From assembly GCA_004154925.1 (NCBI GenBank), contig QJNS01000002.1:248001-312000 (forward strand): a stretch of DNA of 64,000 nt, written 5' to 3'. The notes under the pieces were generated by a model, which was given only the letters and a program-made list of their open reading frames with translations, searched no databases and was not told the DNA's origin. Source of the stretch: Monosporascus cannonballus (Eukaryota > Ascomycota > Sordariomycetes > Xylariales). How positions within the stretch are numbered: position 1 is the stretch's first letter; each line of letters starts with the position of its first letter. The translations under genes and the position numbers were made by a program. This document shows, one piece after another, positions 48,153 through 60,850 of this stretch.

Positions 48153-49430
48153 TTGACGATGAAGCATAATACGATAGTAGTTCAGTCGTATTGGAAGGAT
48201 TTCGTCCGATTTATCCTTCGATTATTCTGCACTGCTTTTAGACGAGCCACGACGCAAATCATGGGTCATTATGAGTTGCCATAGCATAGACACGTGAGCT
48301 AGATCTCAAGCACAAAACGAATGCCTTACTTTAGCTTGCCAATGCGAGTCGTTACAAGTCGTACCTGATTCGACGTTGGCCACCCTAATAGACAGGGCGC
48401 TGGCTGAATCCTTATTGAGTAAATGCGAAGCTTTATATGTCCCAAAAGCCGCACATAGGTACAGCAACCAACATTAGGTAGGGAGTGGATATGAATATGC
48501 AGTAGGGTAGGACCGCCACTGTAACTCGTAATGATTCAGGTGCCACCTATAATAGTGCGGCACATAAGGCCATAAGAGAGCAAAACAGGAGTTTGAATGC
48601 TCAGTGGCTATCATAACGACTATATGCTCATTTATGCCACAGCTGCTCCTTTTTAGGCCTTGGCCACAACCTGACGTGAGCTTCCCGGCAGGCCTTGAGG
48701 CATACTTCACTTGGCGTCCAATCACTTTCACGTTAATGAGCATTGTCACCTAAAGGTAGGTGTGACGGAAGCTTTGCACAGCATCACCTAACCTGATCTT
48801 CATGGCTGGAAGCTAAAGTAAGGACGGATCGGGCTATCCTGTAGCCTTTGTCCGAAGAGTATATTAGTTTCAAGCTTAGCTGGCTGCGTGATGCCGCCCT
48901 TTGGTCAAGTCAAGTTAGGTGTAGATGCTATCCATTTCACCTGGGTTTTGCCTCCGTCCTTTCCGGTCTATGCGTTAGGCATTTTCAGTTAGGGTTTGGC
49001 TAACATATTTATCAACAATATTAATAGGGTGATCTCATCCATAGCCGGCAAGGATGACTATTCTGTTCAAAATATATGTTGCTTTCATGGCCCAAGGTGC
49101 ATATAGTGATATGTCTGAATAAATGCCATCTTGGGCGCGGCACGCCTTTGATGGACTACTGGGGAGTCCTCCTACAGGAGTAGATTAGGGGGTAAAAGGG
49201 CCAAGTCAACGCCACTCTATACAGACATCTCATGGTCAAGTCATTAATCGTGGTCTTCCCGGACCTAACTACCCAATCTAGGGAGTAATCTAGTTTAGTC
49301 AGATACAGAAGGTTTCCAAAGCTGTTAAGACCCCCTAAGATTTTCCGTAGCCCCATAAACACCTTAGATTGCCACACCTAATCTTAACCATCTACACCTA
49401 AAGGCTAGCCACATTCCATGGAATTCTATC
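48153..49430. other. Intergenic sequence with small unassigned ORFs
   Basis: About 1.3 kb. A minus-strand ORF at 49156-49377 (73 aa) reads LRKILGGLNSFGNLLYLTKL… but has no family I know. TTAGGTGTAGATG at about 48915 and its reverse complement at about 49385 are a weak inverted pair. CTAGGTGTAGATGG also occurs at 46170. Confidence 0.35.
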
Positions 49431-50240
49431 CTTGAATAACACGTTTGATTCTGCCAGTGAGTTACCTTGTCTTTCTGCCGGGAGAATGATTCTACTGCCA
49501 ACACCACCCCATGGGACACGCCGCTTTCAGAATATAAAAGCAAGCCGTGCTCCCCTGCCAGGCCCTCGATTCTCTTGCTTCACCATCCTCCTCCAACATC
49601 CATCCTTCACCCTCAATCTTCCCTCCACTATCAATCCGCCCTCAATCCTCCATCCTTCAACCCCCATCCTCCATCCTTCCTCACCTCCCCCTCCCTCCTC
49701 TACTGTCCTCCCTCCCCTTCCTCCCCTTCCCCATCCTGGATCACTTGACCATCCTCTCTTTATCAACCACCCTTTACCACCATTCCCTCCCTTCACCGTC
49801 CTTCTCATTCACCGTCCTCCGTTCTCATCTCAATCCCCGCCCCACCATTCCCCCACCATCCCTTCGTCAGCTCAGCATACTTCATCCTACCACATTTCCC
49901 TTGCCTCTATCCCACTCACTTCCCATTTCCTCCCTTCACCTTCCCCTTTCACCATTTATCCCCTCTTCAGCCCTCCCCTCCTTCTTTTACCATCCTTCAC
50001 CACACTTTTCTCCCTACCGTTGCCTCCCACCGCGCTTCCCTTGCCCCTCTTCCACTCAATTCCATTTCTTTCCCACCACGCTTCCCTTCAGTCTTCCCTC
50101 CCACCTGTTCCTGCACCTCTCTCCCACTACCTGCTACACCTCACTCGACCCCCACGCACTCCACTTCCTCCCACTACCCCCACTCTACTTCCCTGTCACT
50201 TCACACCAGCTCCCCACACCAGCTCCCCGGTATGAGCTGT
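49431..50240. repeat. Pyrimidine-rich low-complexity tract of about 700 bp
   Basis: The plus strand from about 49545 to 50230 is strongly C/T-biased, built from degenerate CCATCCTT/CCCTTCC/CCACC words with little G. It is open in two frames (267 and 231 aa of Pro/Ser/His/Leu) only because pyrimidine-rich DNA seldom forms stops. I do not call a gene. Function unknown; such tracts can adopt triplex (H-DNA) structure. Confidence 0.7.
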
Positions 50241-51603
50241 AAATAAAGTGCCATTTCTCTCTCCTACCCTCCTGGGCATGAAGGAAACTGCCACGGTCCT
50301 AGGTGAGCTGACCAACCAAAAATCTGCCTCGGCTGGCCGCCGTTAAACCGTCTCGTTGCTGGGCAAGTCAAATCAACTGCCTCCTCCTTGGCATAGAGGA
50401 TAAAACTGCTACCCTCCTACGGCATGAGCTGAAACAGGCCGCGATCTGGGTTATCACTCTGTGGCTGATCTACTTCTCTGGGCATCTTATCTCTTGATTT
50501 TCCGTATCCTGGCATTTCTGACATGTACCATCTACCATATATCTACCATCTACCCACACTTATATGACTGGCCATTTAACGGGCGATGAAATCGGACTCT
50601 GCAACCTCCCCGCGGTATCGCCCGGCAAAACCTGCTACACAGGGCCGATGCAGAGACGTCTTAACACTTTCCATGCTTTGCCTCCTCGTGACGGCTAGCC
50701 TCATCAGTAATATCACCCATATACTAGGTAGTCTCCAGTCCACTAGCTAGTTTTCAATACATTCATTCAAGCCACCATCAACATGCGTTATTGACGCTTT
50801 CCCTATGAGACGCTTGTGACTAAGCTGACCGGAGCATCTCGGTGTCCGCTTTTAACTCTAGTACTAGCAGTTGTACAGCGGGCATCAGCTTGCCGACGAG
50901 TGTTGACTGACAGAATTATTATGGGATGCATTCATGACCGTAGCTACTACCAATTGATTTTATCACCGGATAAGTCCTGTTCAATTGTCGCCCCATCTCA
51001 CTGCCAAGCATGATGCTGATTGTATGCACCATTCAACGTGTTCTTCCTCTTCGTCGCCAGCGCCATCAATCACGAACGCATTATCTGCAATCATGTCCAC
51101 ATGGTGATAGCCATCCCGATATGGCCATTAGGAGCTGTACCCGGAAGCTATAGCATTCATATCCCCTATCTGAGAGTGGACGCTACGAAAGACATCACCG
51201 ATGTGGGGGCTCATATGCGCTCCAATGCGCGCCCGGCCCCCCCCCCCCGTCTTGTTGCTCGATCCACTCTTTATCGCAGCGGGGACCGCATCTAAGCCCC
51301 CCCGTATGGCGGTAGTGTGTATATAGAGTAGTACCGCATAATCGCATATTCAGGTATTTCTTCTGCAGTGCGCTCATTGCCATCAATCAACCTCCGTCAC
51401 AGGTTCGCTGTCGGTTGAGAATACCCTGAAGTTCATACCAATATCACGGATATTGTCCCGATGCTGCTTTGGATCTTGAACTTCCTGTATCACCGGGAAG
51501 ACAACTGGGTTGTTGCAAAGGGTCAGCGCGATTACAGCCACCTCCAACGTGACCAGTCTAGCTTCCATCCATGACTCCCCCTATGTGCCGCCCACAGAGC
51601 TTT
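50241..51603. other. Intergenic region downstream of the Ybp1-like gene
   Basis: GC-balanced, with ORFs up to 91 aa but no domain. A run of 12 C lies at 51237-51248. The part near 51603 is the 3' side of the Ybp1-like gene. Nothing else seen. Confidence 0.35.
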
Positions 51604-53578
51604 CTACTGAAAGTGGACGTCGCACAGGCGATCGATGGCGAACTTGAACGTCGTCTTCGCCTCGTCCCAGCCCCAGCCCGTCTGCACCTTGCCAGTGGCG
51701 TTAATGAGCGGGTCGGCGAATCGCCGCTCGACCGCGTTCGCCATGCCGGTGGGCACCACGTCCCGCTGCGGCTCGGCGAATAGGAAATAGGCGAAGTTGA
51801 CTGCCTGCAGCAGGAAGACGCCGTTGAGCGCCCAGTACTCGAGGACTGCCTGGGGGTTCTGTTCCTCGGATAGGACCCTCAGGTCCGGGAAGATGTAACT
51901 CTGCAGCCTGTCGATGCTCTCAGGTGACGTGAAACGGTTGGACACGCCTGACTTCCGGGCGGCGATGATCTCCTCCTTCAGCCACTGGACGGCACACGCT
52001 TTGAGCGACGGGTAGTCGCAGTTCACAAACAGGTCCTCCATGATCTCGAAGCGCTTCTCGTCCTCGGGCTCCTCGTGGAAGATCGAGCCGGCGAAGACCG
52101 TGGCGGCGCTGCGGACCTGAATATCGGGATGGAATACCAAGATCAGGCTCAGGTGATGATGGTATGCCATGACGTTCGGCTCGTCGCCGGCGGTGATCAG
52201 GTTTCGATGTTTCAGGACGAGACCGATAGTCAGAAGCGCGTCCGCGATGCCTTTGTGCTTGTTGACTTCTTGTTGTGGATTTTCGTCCGTGAACATTTGG
52301 AGGAGTCGCAAGTGATGTGGGAAGATATACATATCGGGCCGCGGTTGGGGGGCAGCGAAAACCTCCGCAGAAAACATCCAGTAGGCAAGAAGACAAACCA
52401 TCCCGAGTTGTGAAGGCGGCATATTTGCACTCGCGCTCTTGAATTCACGCCACATTTCTGCGGGGGAATCACCTGAGGGGTTGGGGTCTGGGTCGTCCGA
52501 GGATTCATACATACTCACCACGAACAGTTCAGGGCATTTGTCTAAACCCAGATCCCACAACAGAGCCTCGGAAGCATCAGCAATGGTCCATGAACGCCAG
52601 AGTAGAGGCAGCAGCACTCACAACCAGTTGTCCTACTACAGCATCCCTTGTCTGTAGATCCTCCTCCTCTCGGTAGGAATCGACGATGGTCTTCTTACCC
52701 GGTATGGTTCTCTTGAGATTGTAACTCTCGACCAACCGGGCGGACCATCGCATGTCGTGGGCGTCCACATACTCCTGTAGAATCCAGGAGACAAATGCCT
52801 GCAGGAGTTCCCGTTGCTTGACATCCTCCATCGGCTCTTCCTGCTGGGCCTCCGGGTCTGGGGCGTTCTTGGATGTGTCTCCGTCGTTAGCCGGGTTGGG
52901 CACGCTGATGCTGGAGGTGCGCGCCGGTAAAGGGGGTCTCTTTCGACCCGACAGCGACCGAACCAGGTTTATGACCGCGGCGGTCATCTCGGGAGTGGGT
53001 CGATACGCTCTGAGTGTACAAGCCAATGCTGGACCAAGGAATTGACTGGGGTACCTAGCCCGGAGGCGCTGATGCAGTACCGCAAGCATGCCCAGTAGAG
53101 TTATGAAAGCGCCCGGTACCTTCTCCTTGGGGAGAGACCACAGCTCCTGGCTGTCATCGGCCCCCCGGTCGACACCGCGGTATTCGGAGCCACGGACGTG
53201 AAAAACATTGTCGACAGGGGGACAGTCCCTGACATCCGTCGACCACGCTTTAGAGATGTCGCCGAGGACCTGAGTAACTTTTAGGTATACCTCCTTAGGG
53301 TTGCCGAGGCGGGCGACGGTCTCCAGACAGGATTCACAGCCCTCGAGGGGTATAAGCATCTCAACCAGGTCCCAGCCGATATCTTGCGTGAGTTGCTCGT
53401 CCTGAAGCTTTTTATTGAGCGACTCCAAGGCGCCCGGCTCCCTTACATGATGTTCTAGTAGGACGAGGTACGTGAAGCGATCTTTGGGAACGCCGCGGGC
53501 GTGAAGGACATCTAGAGTCTCGTCCAACGTGGGCTGCTTCTGCGGCTCCTGCGGCTCCTGCGGCTGCCCCGCCTCCAT
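51604..53578 (-). CDS. Ybp1/Ybp2-like protein (YAP1-binding/Alf4/glomulin family)
   Basis: Exons 53578-52622 and 52566-51604 flank a 55-bp intron (GTGAGT donor, GCTGAT branch sequence, CGAG acceptor) and give 639 aa. The splice makes GQLV|ALLWDLGLDKCPELF and resolves two ORFs that overlap in different frames. The protein is a soluble helical-repeat type without signal or membrane segments. The N-terminus has a Gln/Pro/Glu repeat (QEPQEPQKQP), and a disordered Pro/Asp/Glu linker occupies about 225-255. The blocks LEHHVREPGALESLNKKLQDEQLTQDIGWDLVEMLIPLEGCE (in part) and SLILVFHPDIQVRSAATVFAG are, from memory, typical of the family. Yeast Ybp1 supports peroxide activation of Yap1 and Ybp2 acts at kinetochores; which role applies here cannot be told. 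It is near a large RIP block but not damaged. Confidence 0.75.
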
Positions 53579-55017
53579 ATTGGCGAATTCCCTAGAAGCT
53601 TGGGTAGGAACTCATACAAACTTAAAACCCGCAACAAAGTCTGTACAAGTAAATATTGCTGCAAAGTCGAATGCTATACGGTGTAGATAGGAATGGGCCG
53701 CCTTGTTCTGGAATTGTTTCCCTCCGTGTTATGGTTGTTGGATCTTGGCAAATGATGTGGGGTGAGGGGCATGGTGTGAGACAGTAGCTCAGGTACCTCA
53801 GTATCCTAAGCATTTTCTCGGCTTTCTCATTGGCTCATCGGGAGTCGCACGTAACACTCTCGGTGATCTTTTGACGCCAGCCTCAAGACACATCAATGCT
53901 GAGCTCACTAAAAATAGTGGTGTAAATTTAGAGTTAGGCGTAGATGCAGGCGGCTGACAGGGCAATTCCAGCGACCTAAAATTGGGGAGATGGGGAACTA
54001 AACCCTTTACGATAAAATAACCCAATCAACCGCGATCGTCTCGACCTGGCTGGCGTCGCGCAATAGAGGCATCTTGGGGTCAGCAAAGTATCTGACGTTC
54101 GGAGGGGAATTGGATCTTAATGAAACTCAAGCCTCAGCCCAGGCCAGTCGAAGACAGAACATCTACGACTATGGGCGACATTTTACATACTGAGTTGGAA
54201 GAATCGCTGCTACGTAACGTTAGAGTATGCGAAATCCTAATAACTGCTCGGGGATCAGCTTTCCGAATTCGGCCATAAGCACACTGGCACTTGGGATGAT
54301 GCTGGCTTGGCCGTAATGTGTACCCAGTTGAACCGAGAAGTACGGTAGTCAGAGAATATTTATGTGGCGTTCCTACTTTTAAACTAAGACTCGCTCGTTG
54401 TCTAACTTCCCCGAAGGGAATACATAGACAAGGTATAGGGGTTATTACGAGGCAGACGATTGGATATAGGAGACGCCTAGCAAATGGGCGCACAATGGAA
54501 AGCATGCATGACGAGTAGGCAGCAAATGTACGATGCTAGTGAATGGACAAATCTAGAATATAATTCGCCGGGAGGATGATACGAGAATTATAGTCACCCG
54601 GAGGCTGTTATCTAACCCGGTATTGCAGGTGCATTCACTTCGTAATACCACACCGTAGCCACAAGATATGACGCTGTAGGTCATACCTAGGTGACCATTA
54701 CGAGAGGATGCCTCGTGGTGTATCCCGGAATAGGTTGACAAGAATAGTGTACCTGCAGCTATTGTCCTTTCGGGTACATACAATAGACAGGAAATATACA
54801 ATACCCAAACAGCATCCGGAGAGTGTACGATAGGCTAGGTAGACACGACGGACAGGGTAGACAATAGACAGGAGCGGACGGGGGGAAAGAGCACAAAATA
54901 CGCTCATTTATTAACTCACGGTCTATAAAACGTCCCGGTCAGTGCCCCAAGCACGCATAACCGAAGCAGAATTCTGCATGAACACTCCCTACGCACGGAT
55001 CCAATTGATCCATTAGT
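53579..55017. other. Promoter side of the Ybp1-like gene and right edge of gene island 2
   Basis: About 1.4 kb with short ORFs only (maximum 123 aa), none recognised. Composition falls abruptly to AT-rich at about 55018, exactly where LTR-like sequence of element B begins. Confidence 0.4.
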
Positions 55018-55220
55018 GTATGTTTATTATTTCTATAATTTAAAAAATACTATTTTATAATATTTATTAATATTAATAGTTTATAATATGATTTGAATAT
55101 ATATAGTATTTTAAAACGTAATAAACTATTATAATTATTATTTAAACTTTAAGATATTTTTATTAATATAAACCTATAAGATTAAAATTTAATAATTAAT
55201 TAAAGTATTTAGTAATTATA
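55018..55220 (+). repeat. Truncated 5' LTR of element B
   Basis: Matches the right half of the E1 LTR (from the TTTATTATTTCTATAATTTAAA block to its end). The left part is lost at the junction with gene island 2. Confidence 0.7.
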
Positions 55221-58200
55221 CGTTATAAGTTTTTATTTAATAATACCGTTAAAGTTTAAGTAATATCGCCGATATTGGGTTTATTAGCAAGCAACCCGAA
55301 TAGCCTATTTACCAGGTCATTAATAACTCGAATACCGAAATAAAAACCGAAAAAAAAAGCAGCTTTGTTTTTTTTTTTGCAAAAAAGTTATTCGACGCCT
55401 AGATATTATAAATAAACGCATTTTTTAGCTTGAAAAAAAATAATAACCTTATAACGTCCTTTTAAGCTGCTTATAGAAAACTTAAAAAAAAGAGAAAATT
55501 TCTGAAATTAAGATGTTTTCTTAAATAAACTAAATTATATAGCTGAATTTTACTAAAAAACTAAGAAAAATTTTTATACCCTGTAAACTAGAATATTTTA
55601 ACGGAATTTCGATTAAGTTATAATTGTTTTTAATTTAATACCGAATATATTTCGAGTATTTTCTTATGGAATTAATTACGTTTATTATACGAATTAAATA
55701 TGTAATTTAATAATTTATCGAAAATATAGATATTTGGTTTATATTCGTAATAACAAAGTACTTTATCTTATTAATTAAAAAACGAAACCCGGAAATATTA
55801 TAAATATATAACGATTATAAATAATTTAAGTAAATATTAATAGTACTTTTAGAAAAAAAAGAAAAAATAAAAGTTAAAATATATATTAAATAATGATTAT
55901 AAAAAATTAATATTTAATTATGGTAATATATTCGTTTAATTAATGTTTAAGTTAAATTTAAAATCAAAAATATTAATATTTATACTTTTAAATAATTAAA
56001 AAGAAAAAAATAAAAGTAATTTTTTATATTTAATCGGCTTCATTATTTATTAAGTTATATCTCTATAATAATGAAAATTAATAATCGATAACATGTCTAA
56101 CGTATTAAAGGTACCAAAAGGAAAAATAATAACAAATTTCGACATATGGCTAATACCAACGTTTTTCGACGCGGTAATACTTTTTACAGCACGGAACTAG
56201 GACCTAGAAAGCTTAAAGCTACTTACGAAAAGGACTAAAACCAGACCAAATATTTTAATTTCAATAAAATGGAGCATAAAGCAATATCCTCTTAAGCATA
56301 TAAAAACCCCGTTAAGATAATTAAAAACCCGTACCCGAAAAATAATCCAGAAAAAATCAAAAAAACGAAAATAAATTAATTAACATAATTTGGCATACCT
56401 ATATACCGGGCTCCTCATAACGAAACAACCAACAAAAAATACAAAAAGCTAAAAAATTAATTCGCTAAATATTATAATTATAACAAAAGAAATTATACGA
56501 ATAATTACAAAAATGCTAGGATTAAACAGAAAAAATCTATTTCGAAACCCTATTCGATATAGAAAAATATATACCATATATTGTCGTTGACGAGAATATT
56601 TCGATTACGAAAAATAAAACCAACACATATACCAAAATTTTACCGGCATATATTATAAAAATTTCGATTTTCTAAACCGAACCGAAAGAAATAAAAACGA
56701 TAAATAATAATATTAACATTTTCGATCTATAGCTATAGGACATAATATTCACTAATTCGTCGAAATAAAACGCTGGCCTAAACAAAAGCAATACCCATAA
56801 AAATACCTTTTTTATTATTACGAATAATATAACTATTAAAGGAAAAAATGTTAATTTAGCATATAATAAAAGAATACTGCCAAAAAGTTATAACAAATTT
56901 CTATTTTCAAATAGTATTTGTTATAAACCTTAAAAAAAGCCATTAAAAATACCTTAATTTATAGACGAACTTTAAAATAATAATTAATACGACACATAAT
57001 AAGACATAATCAAAACTATAAGAAAACAATATACTTAATAAGAAAAAGAATTATAGCAAAATGAAAATAACTAATATAGCTCGAAGAAACAATATGTTAA
57101 CAATAATAATGAATATGATAACTTAATATACTATATACAAAAATAAAAATAAAATTCGATAAATTTAAACACAATTTAAAAGAAAGAAATAACTTATAAA
57201 AAGCCGCAAAATAACGAAACTGAGAAAAGTTAGGAGAAATTCCGAAACAGAGTTTTAAATACGAAGTAAAAGCGGTTCATAACGTTACTTCTTTAGATAT
57301 ACGAATTAAAACGTATTAGTATATTGCAATAATGAATTATAAAATTTTAAACGAAGATTATATTATATTAAATATAATTAATAAGCTTATATTATTATAG
57401 AGATATAAAGTAATACTTTATATAGTTACGAATATCGAAAGTTAAGTATTCGTTTACAATTACGAAATAATTATGCGCAAAATTAATTATTTGGAGATTT
57501 TGATCCATAAACAATACCGGATAATCGATTTTAATATCGTTCTTTTTAGGAATTACAATATAATCTTAAGATTACTATAAATATATTAGTACAGAGTTTT
57601 GATTAATGGAAAAACTGGCCAGGTAGAGTTTGTTTTATATTTTGTTAATAAACCCAAAAAAAAACGAAAATCTTAATATTCGGTTAAAAATGGCGACGAA
57701 TATAAGTATAAGAACTTAATAAATATTTTATTACCTAAAGAGATAAACCCTAAAAAATTAGCTATTATAGAAAAATACGACGTATCGATATAATTATTAT
57801 AATGGAATTAAGATAATTAAATAATAATTTAAAATAACAACTTGTAAAATAAATGGTCTAATTAATATATGATTATAATATTACCGTTATAAACCATCTT
57901 TTACGAAAAAACTTAATACGAAATTACTAGAATATAAGAAATAAAATTATAAAATAATTTTTAAAAAGGATTTTTAACAAAGTGTTACTTTATTTATAAC
58001 ATTAATAAAACCAAATTACGTACTTTCAAAGAATAACTAAAGAATCGATTATAAAAAAAATATAAATTTAACATTCGAAATTATTAGCGACATACTTAAT
58101 ATTTTTCGTATCAAAAAAACGAACAACTACGATTTATAATTCATCATTAATAACTGAATAGTATTGTTATTAAAAGTAAAATATTATGACCTTTAATCGT

Positions 58201-59861
58201 AAAAATAAAAAACTGATTATACGGAATTAAATAATTTATAGCGTTCGATTTCAGAAAGAGATATAACCTTATTAAAATTAAAAAAAGATATAAATAGAAA
58301 ATAGCTTTTAGAACGAAATATAGATTATTTGAGTATTTTGTTATATTAATAAGATGCACAAACGTACCAGTAACGTTTTAACTAATAATTAATTATATAT
58401 TACGAAAATATTCCCATATTATTGTTGTTTGCTACGTCGAAGATATGTTTATTTTTTTTAAAAACGGAAAAAATATATATAGAATACGTTTATAAAGTTT
58501 TTTAATTTTTATAAAACGTAAAGTTGTTTATTCAGGTACAAAAAATAATTTTACGTATACGAAGTGAAATATTTAGGTTATATTATTACCTCAGAATATA
58601 TTAAAATAAATTCAAAGAAAATCGCGATAGTTACAAAATAATAAATGCTAATTATAGTTAAGGAGATGGAGACATTTTTTGAGTTCGTTAGGTATTACAG
58701 AAAATTTATTCCGAATTATAGCAAAATAATTATACCTTTAATCAATTTTACAACAAATGAAAGAAAATTCGGATAATCGGATAAAATAAAAAGAGTTTTT
58801 TACAAAATTAAATATAAAATTATTGACGAACAAATATTAATTATATGCGATTTAATACATTCCGTTAAGTTAAAAACCGATATTTCGAATTATGCATTAG
58901 CCGCAATAATCAGATAACGGAATAATTAAGATAAATTACATCTTAGTTTATTCTTTTTCGTACAAATTAAAATGAATTAAACTTAATTATAATATTTAAA
59001 TAAGGAATTTATGGCTATAATTATGGAATTTCCAAAATTCAGATATTTTTTTAAAAAGAGGTTTGTATTAAGATACAGTTTATACGGATTACTAAAAATA
59101 TACGCGTTTTATTATAACTAGAGAACTTATAAAACGATAATTCAAATATATCAATGAATTAGCAAATTTGAATTTCGTTATTATTTACAAAACGCCTCGG
59201 AAAACGGCAAAACCGATATTTTAAGCAGGTAACCAAACCTTAAAAAGAAATTAATTAAAGTTAGCTATATAAGTTTTTAATACTATTATAAAAAGACATT
59301 TACGCCCGTGATACATTGCCACAATTCGGGTAATACCTTTTGATATACATTAGAAAGTCCAGCAGTATAATAACGGTTATCCAGAAAACTGAAAAATGAA
59401 CAAAATATAAATTCCAGTAAAATACCAAATGGATTTGGTCCGCAAAATATATGAAAACCAGTTACATAGAAATCTAGGGATATATAAAACCTTAGAAACA
59501 TTTTAAGGCATATATTTTTTTCCCGCATGAAAATAATAATTTAAAAGATAAGAAAACAGTATAACCTTTATAATCAAGCTAAAGTACGATAATATAAGCC
59601 TTACAGAAAATTATAGCTTTTATTAATCGCAAAACGACTATAATATACAATTATATTCGATTTTATTACTAAAATTCTTATGTTAAAAGATTTTGCTATA
59701 AAAATGCATTACAATAACGTTTTCGTAATCGTCGATCGATTTACAAAATCTTTTTATTTTTTACTATATTATAAGAATACAAACACGGAACAACTAGCAT
59801 ACATTTTTCAGATATATTTTCAGCATATACGGATTACTAATAGAAATTATTTCAAATAAAG
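55018..59861 (+). mobile_element. Ty3/Gypsy element B (family 1), 5'-truncated LTR, interrupted by element C
   Basis: The left end is an LTR remnant (55018-55220) whose first part is missing. The leader that follows matches E1 after its 5' LTR. Gag is shortened. Pol reading in order: PR region TIVVDENISITKNK-like at about 56580, RT VCYVEDMFIFF (about 58428-58460, YLDD now YVED), RNase H KTDISNYALAAI (about 58875), integrase NNVFVIVDRFTKSFYFLL (about 59712-59765). At 59861 it stops in mid-integrase where element C begins. Heavily RIP-degraded. Confidence 0.8.
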
Positions 59862-60212
59862 TATGACGGCTAGGCGGTTTAATTGACCATTAAACCTTAG
59901 TCGTACGGGTTTATGTTAGCAGGAGTATTGTAGAATTTTAAGGAATAAGTACAGTAATATATTACGTTTCGTAATACTAAGAACACCTAAAGTTATATTG
60001 CAAACGATTAATATTATTAAGTATTATAATCTAATATTATCTAAATTATTGAATTAATGAACGTATTATATTTGGTTTTTTTTACCTTGTCACATCTGAT
60101 TTTACGGGCTTTACCATAAATCCTATCGAGCCATTTCCTAATTCCACCCTTATTGCTTAATCATTTTCTTGTCGCGGCCGTTTCCGAGGCCGCAACCTAT
60201 CAGATTAGAACA
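59862..60212 (-). repeat. 3' LTR of element C
   Basis: About 351 bp matching the E1 LTR in reverse complement: left end TATGACGGC, right end …GGCCGCAACCTATCAGATTAGAACA. Its right part is less RIP-altered than the left (CGCGGCCGTTTCCGAGGCCG kept). Confidence 0.78.
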
Positions 60213-60281
60213 CAATCTTTTTTCCTCGTAATTTTCGTCTCGAAAATTTCTTTTTCTTTTTATAAATCCTCCTTTGCCATT

Positions 60282-60850
60282 ATATCGGATCGTATGAAAA
60301 AGCCGGTCAACAGAAAAATAAACGAACAAAATAATTTGCTTAAATTTATTATTTTTTGCGTTGTAAATATGCTTATATATTCGTATTGTGCTCGTTGCGG
60401 TTTATTATTTTATTGTATTTTTTTCGTCGAATTCTTTTCGATACGAAAAATATATGGCGCGGAATTAAGGCTTTTACGCCGTTAACGGCCTTTTTACTTT
60501 TAGTTCGAAAAATTCGATTCCAATTACCTTAAGATTAAAACGAAAATTAAAAAGGTTGAAAAAAAAAAACGGAATAGGTATAGGCCAAGGTTCGCCGGCT
60601 TCGAAAACCAAAAAAAACTATAGGCCGATTGTATAATACGCATACTTTTCCGAAATCTCCAATTCGTGGAAGAATTAAATAAGTTAAAACGTCAAAAAAA
60701 CAGGCCGAACTGGAGGCCCCTAAAGCCTTATCGGCAAAGGCCGCATCTTCTCTTAAATAGTCGAACCTTAAGTTTACCGATTGGTCGTTTATTAACTCGG
60801 GGGCCTTTAACTCTGCTAACCTCGGCGTTGCTAGTAAAAGTTTTTTAATA
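60282..60850 (+). pseudogene. Antisense Cys-rich/coiled-coil ORF of family 1 (copy in C)
   Basis: This is opposite to the pol of C and collinear with 32317-31840 in E1. The ATG of E1 is ATA here (ATATCGGATCGTATGAAAAAG). The Cys region reads YSYCARCGLLFYC. A one-base T expansion in a T run (about 60418-60424) shifts the frame, after which SSNSFRYEKYMARN* aligns with E1's SKYEKYVTRN*. Downstream come LRLKRKLKRLKKKTE (about 60530) and KKQAELEAPKALSAKAA (about 60690-60740), matching the E1 coiled coil. Some residues that are Tyr in E1 are still Cys here. Confidence 0.6.

Noticed and set aside
48905..49400. Possible MITE bounded by TTAGGTGTAGATG inverted copies
   Set aside because: Only about 13 bp match, no target duplication, and the word also occurs at 46170 and, with changes, near 53937.
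49432..50235. 267-aa Pro/Ser/His-rich ORF
   Set aside because: Low-complexity pyrimidine tract that is open in two frames at once. No domain and no codon structure.
52567..52621. Possible frameshift between two overlapping ORFs of the Ybp1-like gene
   Set aside because: A 55-bp intron with good donor, branch sequence and acceptor joins them in phase and restores the protein.
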